Source: Paenibacillus sp. cl123
GTDB lineage: Bacteria > Bacillota > Bacilli > Paenibacillales > NBRC-103111
Length of the DNA stretch: 64,000 bases
Direction: 5' to 3'
Assembly: GCF_900101595.1 (NCBI RefSeq)
Contig: NZ_FMYY01000001.1
Location: forward strand, 442,585 to 506,584
Below the pieces are notes generated by a model. It was not told the DNA's origin. It did no database searches and saw nothing but the letters and a program-made list of their open reading frames with translations. Every line of letters begins with the position of its first letter. Position 1 is the stretch's first letter. The position numbers and the translations under genes are program-made. Shown in pieces: positions 17,801 to 26,194 of this stretch.

Positions 17801-20117
17801 GAGAAGCGAAGCATACCTGCTGGAGGATAACCCGGGCTGGAAGGACTCCAATCTGCTGGCAACCCGTACGACGACCTTGGAGCAGCTTGCAACCGGAGGA
17901 GTAACAGCTTCCAGCGTTCATGTAAAGGAAGGGCAGTCCGCCGGCAAATGGGCTAACCATCCTTATTACCCGACGATTTCCACACGATCGTTCGAACAGG
18001 ACTGGTCGGCGAGCAATTCCGTCTCGTTCTGGATCTATGCGGAGGCCGCTACGCAGGAAAACGTGTCGCTGATCCTGCATTCCGATCATCCATCGACTTC
18101 TTGGCGGGAATTTTATTCCTACACGTTCCCGATTGACTTCGCAGGTTGGAAGCAGATCGAAATCCCGTTTCGCTCCTTCACGGCCTCGGGAGAGACGGCA
18201 GGCTGGCATCGGATCGAGCAAATGAGCTTCTCGGCCAAAGCCTTCAACAAGGAGCCGAGTCCGCATACGGTTCTCTATCTGGACGATATCCAGCTGCATG
18301 ACCGGGGAGTGAACGAGCTGGCGGCACTCACCTCGCTGACCGAGGCGGAGCCGAGCATGCTTGTCTCGTATGCGGTCGCCTATCCCGACGGCTTCGAGGC
18401 GATGCCGTTAACTGCTTATTTACGTTATGTGAACAACAAACTCGAATATGAAACCGCATCGCCGTCGCGTCGCCAGGAGATCGAGCAGGAGCAGGCAGCG
18501 CTGCTCACCGCTCACGGTCTAGGGAGCGATACGTATGCGCTGAGCCAGTTCGTGGAGACAAGACCGCGGATCGCGGCCCAGCACGATATCGTGCCGATGG
18601 AGGCGCATCAGTTGAATCATGGCGCCGCTGAAATCAGGGAGCAGCCTTCGGGCCCGGTCGTTCATGAGCCATACTGGAAAACCGAGCGGGCCGTATACGG
18701 ATATTACCCGCAGTTTATGCCCGGACCGGTCAGCTTTGCGCCAGGCGGCAGCCGCTATGTCCGCTACGGCAACTCGGTGATTCAGGTATACGATCAGGAG
18801 AATCAGCGCTGGTATCAGCATGATCTCGAGCCGGTATTCGAGCGTTATGCGGCGCAGCAGCTCGGCTGGTACGGCTACAAGCACCGGGACGACAACTTCT
18901 ACCAGGATGTCAACATCCGGTTTGATTCCGATGGCGATGCCTATATGACAGCCACGATCCAGCAGGTGAATGCCGACGGAACGACGGGCGTTCTCCGGTC
19001 GCTGCTGCTGCACTCCGCCGATCAGCTTAAAACATGGAAGGCGTACCCGCTGACCGGCTCGTTCGCCAAGCTGGAAGCGCTCGACACGCATAATACGGAC
19101 GCGCTCAGCAGGCCGCCTGTCATTACGCTTCATGATTACTGGACTTCGAAGAATAAAAGCGGATATTTCGTCATCCCGCAGAAGCTGCCGAGCGGAGAGC
19201 TGTACATCCCGCCGAGAACGAAGGTGTGCGAAAGCTGCCTGACTATGGGGCCGACGCATTCGGGGGATACCAACGTAGCTGTGACGGTTACAGACAGCGT
19301 TTACTTTATCTACAGCGTCATGGAGCTGGAGAAAGCGCCGGCGATACCGGCCAATCATCCGGCGACCGCTCTTACGTGGACGGCCGGCAATCAGCTGCGC
19401 GAGAGCCGCAAGGGGCTGCCTGCTTACGTCGTCAGCTACGATATCCCGACCGGACAGCTGTCGGAGCCGGTGTTCGTCGGATACGGGGGCAGAGCCAACG
19501 ACGATCATAACTGGCCGGCGATCGCGGTAGACAGCCAAGGTTATTTGCACGCCTTTGTAAATGGACACCATGATCCGGTGTATTATACGAGGTCGTCGCT
19601 GCCCCGCAACATATCGGAGTGGAACGCGCCTGAGCTGATCGGTCAGGCGAATTCCTACGCATCGGTTGTCGTGGATCAGGACGATACGCTGTATCTGGTC
19701 ACGAGGAACTCCCAGCGCGGCTACAACTTCGACATGACGCTGTACCGCAAGCCGGCGGGCCAGGCTTGGGCGGCAAGCGTCAATCTGGCCGAACGCTTCA
19801 AGTCGTATTACGAGGTATGGAATCAGAAGCTGAAGGTCGACCCGGACAGCGGTGATCTGTACTTGACGTATTACAGCCAGTCGCGGCAGAGCCAAATGTT
19901 CAAGGACGAATACGACGCCTATATGTTTGTATGGCCGGACCGGGAGCAGCTGAAAAACCCGTCCGGAACGCTGACGCCTATGGGCACCTATCAGACGCAA
20001 GGCCGCAAGTATACGACATTCAGCGGTATGGTGCCGACCGGCATGAGCACGCTGATCTCCCGGGACAGCGGGCTGACGTGGCGGCTGCTGACGACAGCCG
20101 ACTTCCAGTCGCCTTAA
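14886..20117 (+). CDS. Large secreted multidomain protein: five LamG-like repeats, CBM-like module, BNR-4 propeller
   Basis: This protein has about 1743 residues. A signal peptide (MRRLQTEMRRLLAVLLVFGL, AxA cut near ASAEA) is followed by five tandem repeats of about 180 residues, starting near bases 14984, 15580, 16135, 16680 and 17210. Each repeat has the pattern DGFExGFxxWTT, DQDxIQ, FYDD, RTTGWHSLVFDYRSG, LYIDG, LGDYW and FDDxRI...LPWE, which looks like a concanavalin/LamG-type beta-sandwich. A CBM-like module follows (about 17767-18306, with WIYAEA and VLYLDDIQLHD). A BNR-4-type beta-propeller ends the protein (about 18660-20110, DDHNWPAIAVDSQGYLHAF). BNR-4 folds occur in PL24/PL25 ulvan lyases, so a polysaccharide lyase or glycan-binding role is likely. 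The neighbours are a sugar ABC system and its regulator. Confidence 0.75.
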   Translation: MRRLQTEMRRLLAVLLVFGLIGSEAAPQQASAEAIAFQDGFEAGFGGWTTVHGTPTASSLRVHNGKSSYILDQDQDVIQRLASTARGDAVEVWFYDDASNSNMSAYAFVDANTSAAVALGVNTSVSGNEYVVRLGANSSASGVARTTGWHSFVFDYRSGSKVVLYIDGKQVADSNSVTAYKRVALGDYWSDGKISGAYFDDIRISDKLPWEPYTVPAPAASSALPVAEPGGVVFYDDFEYGLGRWTTLYGTADASTAQAASGTSSYAVNEDQDAIQHKLAAMQSKVAVINFYDDAADQELAVMAYADAYDSALTIAGLGVNTDISVTHYVYRFGTSDGATSIQRAAGWHSLVFDYRSAQQVSLYIDGVPVGQFAGDEGLSRVAFGDFWQDAKTGHVYFDDVRIQDHLPWEQPAYPQGLSFQESFDDGLDGWTTLHGSPTVSADRARDGERSYKVDQAQDAIQHAFQAPLNQAAVIWFYDDADREMNVMAFADSGTVPVGIGVNSAEASAHYVHRIGSVTTSSGIPRSTGWHSLVFDYRSGSGVVLYIDGAEIASSTAATALQRIALGDWWSGGPVADVYFDRLSVQDSLPWDAPFADGLTAENFDAGFANWTALSGTPTVTTARAHNDLYSFVLSQDEQTIGHNFGMNFNQVAEIWFYDEAGRDSLRTMVRVDRLLTEIGLGVDAAVSDSHYVYQIGSAVTASPIERTTGWHSLAFDYRSGTGVALYIDGKLIAESAAESAFNRIVLGDFWKDGHVAGIMYDQLRIGGEVPQEPGMIFKDGFEHGFDRWVSVSGTPLASANQAYEGTYSYALDEDLDVIQHQLAARSNDVAVIRFYDDTSVARTNALAYADRNSTVIGLGVSTPVSASHYVYRVGGTTYASSVSRTTGWHSLVFDYRSGTGVTMYIDGVEVYSSTGATYMTRIALGDYWTGYTSAVYFDDVRVQTKLPWETDPVPEPVVTSDTFGFEDIGAWRSEAYLLEDNPGWKDSNLLATRTTTLEQLATGGVTASSVHVKEGQSAGKWANHPYYPTISTRSFEQDWSASNSVSFWIYAEAATQENVSLILHSDHPSTSWREFYSYTFPIDFAGWKQIEIPFRSFTASGETAGWHRIEQMSFSAKAFNKEPSPHTVLYLDDIQLHDRGVNELAALTSLTEAEPSMLVSYAVAYPDGFEAMPLTAYLRYVNNKLEYETASPSRRQEIEQEQAALLTAHGLGSDTYALSQFVETRPRIAAQHDIVPMEAHQLNHGAAEIREQPSGPVVHEPYWKTERAVYGYYPQFMPGPVSFAPGGSRYVRYGNSVIQVYDQENQRWYQHDLEPVFERYAAQQLGWYGYKHRDDNFYQDVNIRFDSDGDAYMTATIQQVNADGTTGVLRSLLLHSADQLKTWKAYPLTGSFAKLEALDTHNTDALSRPPVITLHDYWTSKNKSGYFVIPQKLPSGELYIPPRTKVCESCLTMGPTHSGDTNVAVTVTDSVYFIYSVMELEKAPAIPANHPATALTWTAGNQLRESRKGLPAYVVSYDIPTGQLSEPVFVGYGGRANDDHNWPAIAVDSQGYLHAFVNGHHDPVYYTRSSLPRNISEWNAPELIGQANSYASVVVDQDDTLYLVTRNSQRGYNFDMTLYRKPAGQAWAASVNLAERFKSYYEVWNQKLKVDPDSGDLYLTYYSQSRQSQMFKDEYDAYMFVWPDREQLKNPSGTLTPMGTYQTQGRKYTTFSGMVPTGMSTLISRDSGLTWRLLTTADFQSP

Positions 20118-20319
20118 CCGGGATAAGCCCGCACATCCATTCCTTCCCACGCACCAAAAGCAGGGAGCCTTACGTGGGAATGTTCAAGCACCTAGCTCAG
20201 CTAAGCTTTTCTTCATCGGACGGCTTTCCGCGCCGCCGCTCGATTATGCATTTACGCCGGGCGGATTCGTCCGTATGATGAGATGAGAGAGAACGACAGA
20301 AACGGACGGGGGCAGACGG

Positions 20320-22443
20320 ATGAAGCGACTTATTCAACATCGATCCGATTTTTGGAGACGGCTGATCTTGTCGTATTTGGCGCTTATGGTTGTGATCATC
20401 TTGGCATTCGGAGGATACTTGACCAAGCACGCGCAGGAGCTGCATACGCAGGAGCTCTCCCAGGAAAATTTACATCAGCTGCAGCGCGTCCAGCACGTGA
20501 TCGAGGAAAATTACTTGAACCGGTACGAGTTATCCGGACTGAACAAGGCGATGACGACCATCCGTTCCTCCGGTCCGGAAGAAATCAATTTTTTTCTGGA
20601 GCATGAGCTGGCGGGCAATTATTCCAAGGTAAGAAGCCTCAGCAACGATCTGAGCACGCTGAAGATGGCATCGCCCGGGCTCGAAAGCATATCGTTTTAT
20701 TTCAAGCGATCGGAGATTGTGGTGGATCAGGACTATTTCTACGAAATTCCGGCCAATTCCCCAAGCCGAGAGCTGCTTGCGCATATAGACAGCCAGGAGC
20801 CGCACCGCTGGTTCGCCCGCTCGATCCTCCAGCCGGACGGGACGGAGCAGCCGCTGCTCAGTTATATTTACACCCTGCCATACCGGTCGAAAGGGGCGCA
20901 GGTCAAAGGCTATATGATTATCGATCTGAGCGTGAGGGAAGTGGTCGGCCAGCTTCAAGCGCTTATCCAGAATGAAGAGGATCGCTATTATATTTTTACG
21001 GAGCAAGGCGCGCTGGCCGTATCGAACACGCTCTTGGACGGGGGGCGGCAATCTGATCTGTCCTGGATGAACGGCTTGCTGGAGCGTGCCGGTCCGGAAG
21101 GGCGGACGACTCTGACTAGCTTCGAGGGGAAAGAGGTCAGCTTGTCGGCGTATCAATCGAACCTCGGCTGGACCTATGTCAGCCTTCGCCCGCTGAACTC
21201 GATCACGCTGCTTACTCAAGAGCTGAAAAAGAAAGTATGGATCATCAGTTCGATGACGATGCTGATCGGGCTTGCATTGTCCTATGCGATGTCGCTTGGT
21301 TTCCACAAGCGGGTGCAGGGGCTTATGCTCAGGCTGCAAAGCATGCTGGAGGTGCAGCACAACAAAAGCTTGTATGATGTGCTGGCTGGGCGGATGCCGG
21401 CCGGAGAGCAGCCGCTGCCGCTTCGCCCGGACGGACTTTTTGTAGCTGCGCTGCTGCAAGTGGAAGCTCCGCATACGGCCGAAGCGCTCCAGAAGCAGCT
21501 GGAGCTGAAGACCGGCAGCCTTCCGAGCTATGCCGTGCCGGTCGACAGCCAGCGAGTGGCGGTCATCTACTGCGTAGACGACTTGGATGGGCAGGAGATG
21601 ATTCCGCATGTCCGCCGCGAGCTGGAGCATCTGCGCATCAAGCTTGGTCCCGAGTACGGCTTCGCTGCGGCGATGGGCACCGTAGCGTCCGGCACGGAGC
21701 AGATTCATATCTCCTACGCCGAGGCTCAGGAAGCGATGGGTTATGTATTTGTGTTCGGCATGAAGCTGCTGATCGCCTACGAGGAATTGGAGCATAAGCA
21801 GCCGATCTCAATGGAGCTGCTGGATATCCAGGCGCTGGAGAACAAGCTGAGGTCCGGCGACGAGTCGCTCGTCCGGCAGCATTATGCGATGTGCCGGGAC
21901 ACGCTGCTGCAGTCCAATCTGACGATCGACGCTTATGAGCTGCTGCTGCATCATATGGCGCTGGCGCTCGCCAAGGTCGTGATGGATTCGGGCCGGGGCA
22001 GCTTCCGGCTGACTTCGTCAGAGGTCATTGCCTTCTACCGCAAGCGCTCGCTGGATGAAACACTGCATCACCTGGAGCAGCTGAGCCTCGAGTTTGTCGC
22101 CAGCCAGAAGGGCATGGGCGAGTCGTTGTACGAGCGGGTCGCCCTCTCGGTGAAAACTTACATCGACGAACGGCTGGACCGCGACCTGTCTCTCGATGAG
22201 CTGGCCGACTATACGTCGTATTCCAAGCAATTTATCGGCCGGGTGTTCAAGGAGCAGTTCAACTGCACGATCGCCGATTATATGAGCAGGCGGCGGCTGG
22301 AGCTGGCGAAAAAGCTGCTGTCCGAGAAATCTCACACGATAGCGGAGGTTGCCGGAATGTGCGGGTTCCGCAGCGTTCCGTATTTTACAACGAAGTTCAA
22401 GCAGTTCTGGGGCGTCACCCCCGCCCAATTCCGCGATCAATAA
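20320..22443 (+). CDS. Membrane-anchored YesN-type AraC regulator
   Basis: This 707-residue one-component regulator has two transmembrane segments (about residues 13-33 and 304-325) flanking an extracellular Cache-like sensor domain. A cytoplasmic linker and a C-terminal AraC HTH pair follow (about 605-707). The HTH ends in the typical FRSVPYFTTKFKQFWGVTPAQFRDQ region (residues 680-706). This architecture is very common in Paenibacillus beside LplABC-type importers, where the regulator senses an external sugar or glycan fragment and activates the adjacent genes. A GGGGG-rich ribosome site precedes the ATG. A terminator separates it from the permease genes, so it is probably transcribed on its own. 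Confidence 0.87.
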   Translation: MKRLIQHRSDFWRRLILSYLALMVVIILAFGGYLTKHAQELHTQELSQENLHQLQRVQHVIEENYLNRYELSGLNKAMTTIRSSGPEEINFFLEHELAGNYSKVRSLSNDLSTLKMASPGLESISFYFKRSEIVVDQDYFYEIPANSPSRELLAHIDSQEPHRWFARSILQPDGTEQPLLSYIYTLPYRSKGAQVKGYMIIDLSVREVVGQLQALIQNEEDRYYIFTEQGALAVSNTLLDGGRQSDLSWMNGLLERAGPEGRTTLTSFEGKEVSLSAYQSNLGWTYVSLRPLNSITLLTQELKKKVWIISSMTMLIGLALSYAMSLGFHKRVQGLMLRLQSMLEVQHNKSLYDVLAGRMPAGEQPLPLRPDGLFVAALLQVEAPHTAEALQKQLELKTGSLPSYAVPVDSQRVAVIYCVDDLDGQEMIPHVRRELEHLRIKLGPEYGFAAAMGTVASGTEQIHISYAEAQEAMGYVFVFGMKLLIAYEELEHKQPISMELLDIQALENKLRSGDESLVRQHYAMCRDTLLQSNLTIDAYELLLHHMALALAKVVMDSGRGSFRLTSSEVIAFYRKRSLDETLHHLEQLSLEFVASQKGMGESLYERVALSVKTYIDERLDRDLSLDELADYTSYSKQFIGRVFKEQFNCTIADYMSRRRLELAKKLLSEKSHTIAEVAGMCGFRSVPYFTTKFKQFWGVTPAQFRDQ

Positions 22444-22461
22444 CCGACGCAGGCTTCCATT

Positions 22462-22495
22462 CAGCCCCGGCAACCCGCTGCCGGAGGCTGTTTTT
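22462..22495 (+). terminator. Rho-independent terminator after the AraC regulator
   Basis: CAGCCCCGGCA (22462-22472) pairs with TGCCGGAGGCTG (22479-22490) with one bulge, followed by TTTTTC. Confidence 0.75.
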
Positions 22496-22591
22496 CTTTT
22501 CCTGAAAGCCGAATTCAGATATTGAAATTGAAGAAGGCTGCGCCAAGCTGTACGCTAAGCACATGAAAACGAGAAAGGGGACACCTGCAAC

Positions 22592-23524
22592 ATGAGAGCG
22601 ATTACAGCCGTGTTTGGCGCAGACGTTCGCAAAGAGTACCGCAAGTGCAAATATTTATTTCTTATGCTGCTCCCGGTCCTGCTCTACTATTTGATCTTCG
22701 AGTACGGACCGCTGTACGGGGCGCAGATCGCCTTCAAGGATTACCGGATTCGGGACGGGATTATGGGCAGCCCGTGGGTCGGCTTCAAGCATTTCCACTA
22801 TTTATTTACGGCTTCGCCGGATTTCATGCGGATTATGCGCAATACGCTGCTGCTGAGCTTTTACCACATTGTGTTCGGGTTTCCGGCTCCCATCGTGCTG
22901 GCGCTTTTATTCAACGAGGTCCGCAGCCGGGTGTTCAAACGCGTGACGCAAACGATCAGCTATCTGCCGCATTTTCTGTCCTGGGTCGTGCTTGGCGGGC
23001 TGCTGATTACAATTTTGTCGCCTACGACCGGCGTTGTGAATCAACTGCTGGCGCTTGTCGGCATCGATCCGATTTATTTCCTCGGAGACCCGGAATACTT
23101 CCGGTTTACGCTGGTCGTCTCCTCCATCTGGAAGGAGATCGGCTGGGGGACGATTATTTATTTGGCCGCGCTGGCCGGGGTAGATCCGTCCCTGTATGAA
23201 GCCGCCGTCGTCGATGGCGCCGGACGCTGGAAGCAGATTATGCATATTACGCTGCCGGGGATCGTGCCGGTTATTACGATTATGTTTATTTTCCGGATCG
23301 GAGCGGTGCTGAACGCCGGGTTCGACCAGGTGCTGAATTTGTACAGTCCCAATACGTACAGCGTCGGGGATATTTTGGACACCTATGTGTACCGGGCCGG
23401 CCTGACGCAGCTGCAGTACAGCTTGACCGCCGCCGTAGGGCTGTTCAAAAATGTTGTCGCTTTCACGCTGGTGCTGCTTACGAACTATGTGGTCAAAAAG
23501 CTGGGGCAGGAGGGAATTCTGTAA
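22592..23524 (+). CDS. Sugar ABC transporter permease, LplB type
   Basis: This 310-residue integral membrane protein has six predicted helices. The start region (LFLMLLPVLLYYLIFEYGPL) and the phrase GAQIAFKDYRIRDGI are characteristic of LplB/YteP permeases. The cytoplasmic EAA loop, EAAVVDGAGRWKQIMHITLP, docks the ATPase. A GAAAGGGG ribosome site is present. The stop codon overlaps the ATG of the next permease by one base, so the two subunits are co-translated. No ATP-binding subunit is present; such systems normally borrow a shared MsmX-type ATPase encoded elsewhere. Confidence 0.9.
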   Translation: MRAITAVFGADVRKEYRKCKYLFLMLLPVLLYYLIFEYGPLYGAQIAFKDYRIRDGIMGSPWVGFKHFHYLFTASPDFMRIMRNTLLLSFYHIVFGFPAPIVLALLFNEVRSRVFKRVTQTISYLPHFLSWVVLGGLLITILSPTTGVVNQLLALVGIDPIYFLGDPEYFRFTLVVSSIWKEIGWGTIIYLAALAGVDPSLYEAAVVDGAGRWKQIMHITLPGIVPVITIMFIFRIGAVLNAGFDQVLNLYSPNTYSVGDILDTYVYRAGLTQLQYSLTAAVGLFKNVVAFTLVLLTNYVVKKLGQEGIL

Positions 23525-24408
23525 TGAAGCTCATAGGCGCCCGCAAGGCCGAAGCCGTCTTTCAGTTCTTCCTTCTGCTGTTCATCACCTTGTTCTGCAT
23601 CAGTATTCTGTATCCGTTCATCCATGTGCTGTCCATTTCGCTGAGTACGCCCGAGGAAGCGATCCGGCCGGGCATCCATCTGTATCCGCGATCGTTCACG
23701 ACGGCGGCCTACGCGCAGGCCTTCCAGACGAAAGGAATCTGGATGGGTTACTACAATACCATCTTCCGTACGGTAGTCGGAACCTTCCTCTCTCTGCTGG
23801 TCATGACGCTCGGCGCCTACGCCTTGTCGAAAAAATATTTGCCGCACCGCAGCTTCTACACAATGCTGATCGTCATCACGATGTTTTTCAGCGGAGGCTT
23901 GATTCCGCAGTTTTTATTGGTGAAAAGCTTGGGGCTGTATGACTCCCTGTGGGCACTGATCATTCCCGGACTGATCAATACCTTCTACATGCTGATCATG
24001 CGGAACTTTTTTATGGGCATGCCGCAGGAGCTGGAGGACTCCGCCAAGATGGACGGCGCGCAGGACTTTCAGATTTTATTCCGCATCATTCTGCCGATTT
24101 CCAAGCCCATCCTCGCTACTATCGGCTTGTGGCTGGCTGTTCATCATTGGAACGAGTGGTTCCAGGGCTTGATCTATATTCAGGACCAGTCCAAGATCGT
24201 GCTGCAGATCTATCTCAGGCGGCTGATCGTGGAGAGCAGCGATGTCGAGATGCAGCAGCTGATGGCTCAGACGTCGGAGCAGGAGGTAGTGGCGGAAAGC
24301 GTGAAAGCTGCCGTGCTGATGATCGCGACGCTTCCGATCCTGATGGTGTATCCCTTCATTCAGAAATATTTCGTCAAGGGAGCGCTGGTCGGCTCGGTAA
24401 AAGGCTGA
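23524..24408 (+). CDS. Carbohydrate ABC transporter permease, LplC/YtcP type
   Basis: This 294-residue second permease subunit has about six helices. The segment YPFIHVLSISLSTPEEAIRP and the EAA-like loop EDSAKMDGAQDFQILFRIIL are typical of the LplC/YtcP group, as is the C-terminal VYPFIQKYFVKGALVGSVKG. It overlaps the LplB-like gene by one base (TAATG). It forms the membrane channel together with that subunit. The substrate is set by the binding protein downstream, probably an oligosaccharide released by the secreted protein at 14886. Confidence 0.9.
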   Translation: MKLIGARKAEAVFQFFLLLFITLFCISILYPFIHVLSISLSTPEEAIRPGIHLYPRSFTTAAYAQAFQTKGIWMGYYNTIFRTVVGTFLSLLVMTLGAYALSKKYLPHRSFYTMLIVITMFFSGGLIPQFLLVKSLGLYDSLWALIIPGLINTFYMLIMRNFFMGMPQELEDSAKMDGAQDFQILFRIILPISKPILATIGLWLAVHHWNEWFQGLIYIQDQSKIVLQIYLRRLIVESSDVEMQQLMAQTSEQEVVAESVKAAVLMIATLPILMVYPFIQKYFVKGALVGSVKG

Positions 24409-24554
24409 TAAGCGGCGGATAAGATCGGGATCACGGCCGAGAGCGCGGTCATGAGAGGGGGGATGCCTGCAGGAGAACAATGCTGTATGGTGGATGGTAT
24501 GAAGCGCACGAGCAACAAGGGGAATAGTAAACTTATATACCGGGAGGTCTTCGC

Positions 24555-26102
24555 ATGAAAAAAACAGCAATCAAGTCCGTACTGGCCATCGCCTTGTCGG
24601 GAGCGCTGCTGCTCGCCGGCTGCTCCAAGACGGAGCCGGCGCCGCAAGGAGCCGCGCCGGGCGCCGCCGAGTCGGATAAACCTATCGAAATCAGCTGGCT
24701 GAGCTTTGATTTTCCGGAGGGAGACGAGTCCTACGTTCAGAAGTGGATGGAGCAGAAGTTTAACGTCAAGATCAAAAACATGCGGGTTGACCGGACCAAC
24801 TGGAAAGACCAGCTGAACGTGCGGCTTGTGGCCAATGAGCTGCCTGACGTATGGCTGCTGTGGGGGCTGGCCGATGTTCGCGCTTATTCGCAGCAAGGGC
24901 TGCTGGCCGAGCTGCCGGTCGACGAGATCAAGAAAAATATGCCGAGCCTGGCCGAATTCATCGATAAAAATCAGCCGGATGCTTGGAACGACGGATTGGT
25001 GAACGGGAAAAGCTACGGTATTCCGATCACGAATCTCGAGGGCGTTATTCCCCTGAATCCGTTCTACAATCAGGGCTGGCTGAAGGCTGCCGGCTACGAT
25101 CAGCCTCCCACAACGCTGCAGCAATTCGAAGATGTGATCTACAAGTTCCGCAACAACGATCCGGACGGCAACGGGAAAAAGGATACGTACGGGCTGACAG
25201 CCTTCGGCAAAGCGAATATCGCCGATTCTCTGCAGTATGTCTTCGGCGCTTTCCAGACGCATCCCACGTATTGGGTGAAGGATCAGAAGGGCGAGCTGAA
25301 TTACGGGATGGTCACCGCGCAGTCGAGGGAAGCTTTCCGTTATCTGAACAAATGGTTTAAGGACGGGGTGCTCGATCCCGAGTTTCTGACTAGTGACGGC
25401 AAGAAGGAGGAATTCGTCAACAAGCGGGTGGGCGTATCCTCCGACAATTGGTCCAACTTCCGTCCGAGCGGGAAGATCGGTCAGGCCGCCGCCAAAAATG
25501 GCGTAACGCTCGTAGCCGGCAAGGCGCTGGAGGGGCCGTACGGCCCGGGCAAGCTGGCCGGCTGGGGCTTGACGGGCAACTATATGGGCATGGGCGTCGA
25601 CGCAGGCAAGGATCCGAAGAAGCGGGCCAAAATTTATGAAATCCTGAATTCGTTTTATTCGGACAAGGAAAGCTTCCTCGCGTCGCAATTCGGTCAGGAA
25701 GGCGTCCACTATACGATGCAGAACGGCGTTCCGACGTATACAGAGGCGTTCAAGGACAACAAAAAACGAATTTCGGAGGGTTTAGGCAACTACTACGGCT
25801 TGCTGTCCCGCAAATCGAAGGCGTTTGAGCCGTTTTCGTTCCCGGCTGAGGAGCTGGCGCTGCGCGAGCAGCTTTCCCAAGGCGTCGAAGTGCTTTATAA
25901 CGTGAAATTCAATATCAACGCGCTGCAGAAGTATCCGGATATTACCAATATCGAGAAGGAGTACTTCATCAAGTTTATTACCGGCGAGGTCGATCTGGAC
26001 AAAGGCTTCGATCAATTCGTAGAGACGTGGAAGAAGGCGGGCGGCGAAGAGATTACAGCCGAGGTGAACGCGACTTACAAATCGTTGTCTGCCGCCAAAT
26101 AA
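24555..26102 (+). CDS. Extracellular solute-binding lipoprotein, LplA type
   Basis: This 515-residue protein has a lipoprotein signal peptide ending in the lipobox LLAGC (Cys23) and a Pro/Ala-rich linker. A family 1-type binding-protein fold follows, with the typical LplA opening EISWLSFDF, then YVQKWMEQKFNVKI, and the DPDGNGKKDTYGL calcium-like loop found in Paenibacillus LplA proteins. A GGGAGG site lies before the ATG. It captures the substrate outside the membrane for the two permeases upstream. A strong terminator follows, so expression of the next two genes is likely lower or separately driven. Confidence 0.9.
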   Translation: MKKTAIKSVLAIALSGALLLAGCSKTEPAPQGAAPGAAESDKPIEISWLSFDFPEGDESYVQKWMEQKFNVKIKNMRVDRTNWKDQLNVRLVANELPDVWLLWGLADVRAYSQQGLLAELPVDEIKKNMPSLAEFIDKNQPDAWNDGLVNGKSYGIPITNLEGVIPLNPFYNQGWLKAAGYDQPPTTLQQFEDVIYKFRNNDPDGNGKKDTYGLTAFGKANIADSLQYVFGAFQTHPTYWVKDQKGELNYGMVTAQSREAFRYLNKWFKDGVLDPEFLTSDGKKEEFVNKRVGVSSDNWSNFRPSGKIGQAAAKNGVTLVAGKALEGPYGPGKLAGWGLTGNYMGMGVDAGKDPKKRAKIYEILNSFYSDKESFLASQFGQEGVHYTMQNGVPTYTEAFKDNKKRISEGLGNYYGLLSRKSKAFEPFSFPAEELALREQLSQGVEVLYNVKFNINALQKYPDITNIEKEYFIKFITGEVDLDKGFDQFVETWKKAGGEEITAEVNATYKSLSAAK

Positions 26103-26116
26103 GGCAGGTTCCTTGT

Positions 26117-26157
26117 ATCCGCCGCCCATCCCTTGAGGGAGCGGGGCGGCGGATTTT
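26117..26157 (+). terminator. Rho-independent terminator after the binding protein
   Basis: ATCCGCCGCCC (26117-26127) and GGGCGGCGGAT (26144-26154) form an 11-bp GC-rich stem ending in TTTT. Confidence 0.8.
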
Positions 26158-26194
26158 ATGCGGCTGAGGGGATAACCGAGAGGAGAGATGCAGG

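Noticed and set aside
15132..20150. Very long minus-strand open frames opposite the secreted protein
   Set aside because: They are antisense shadows caused by codon bias in a GC-rich repetitive gene; no ribosome sites or domains.
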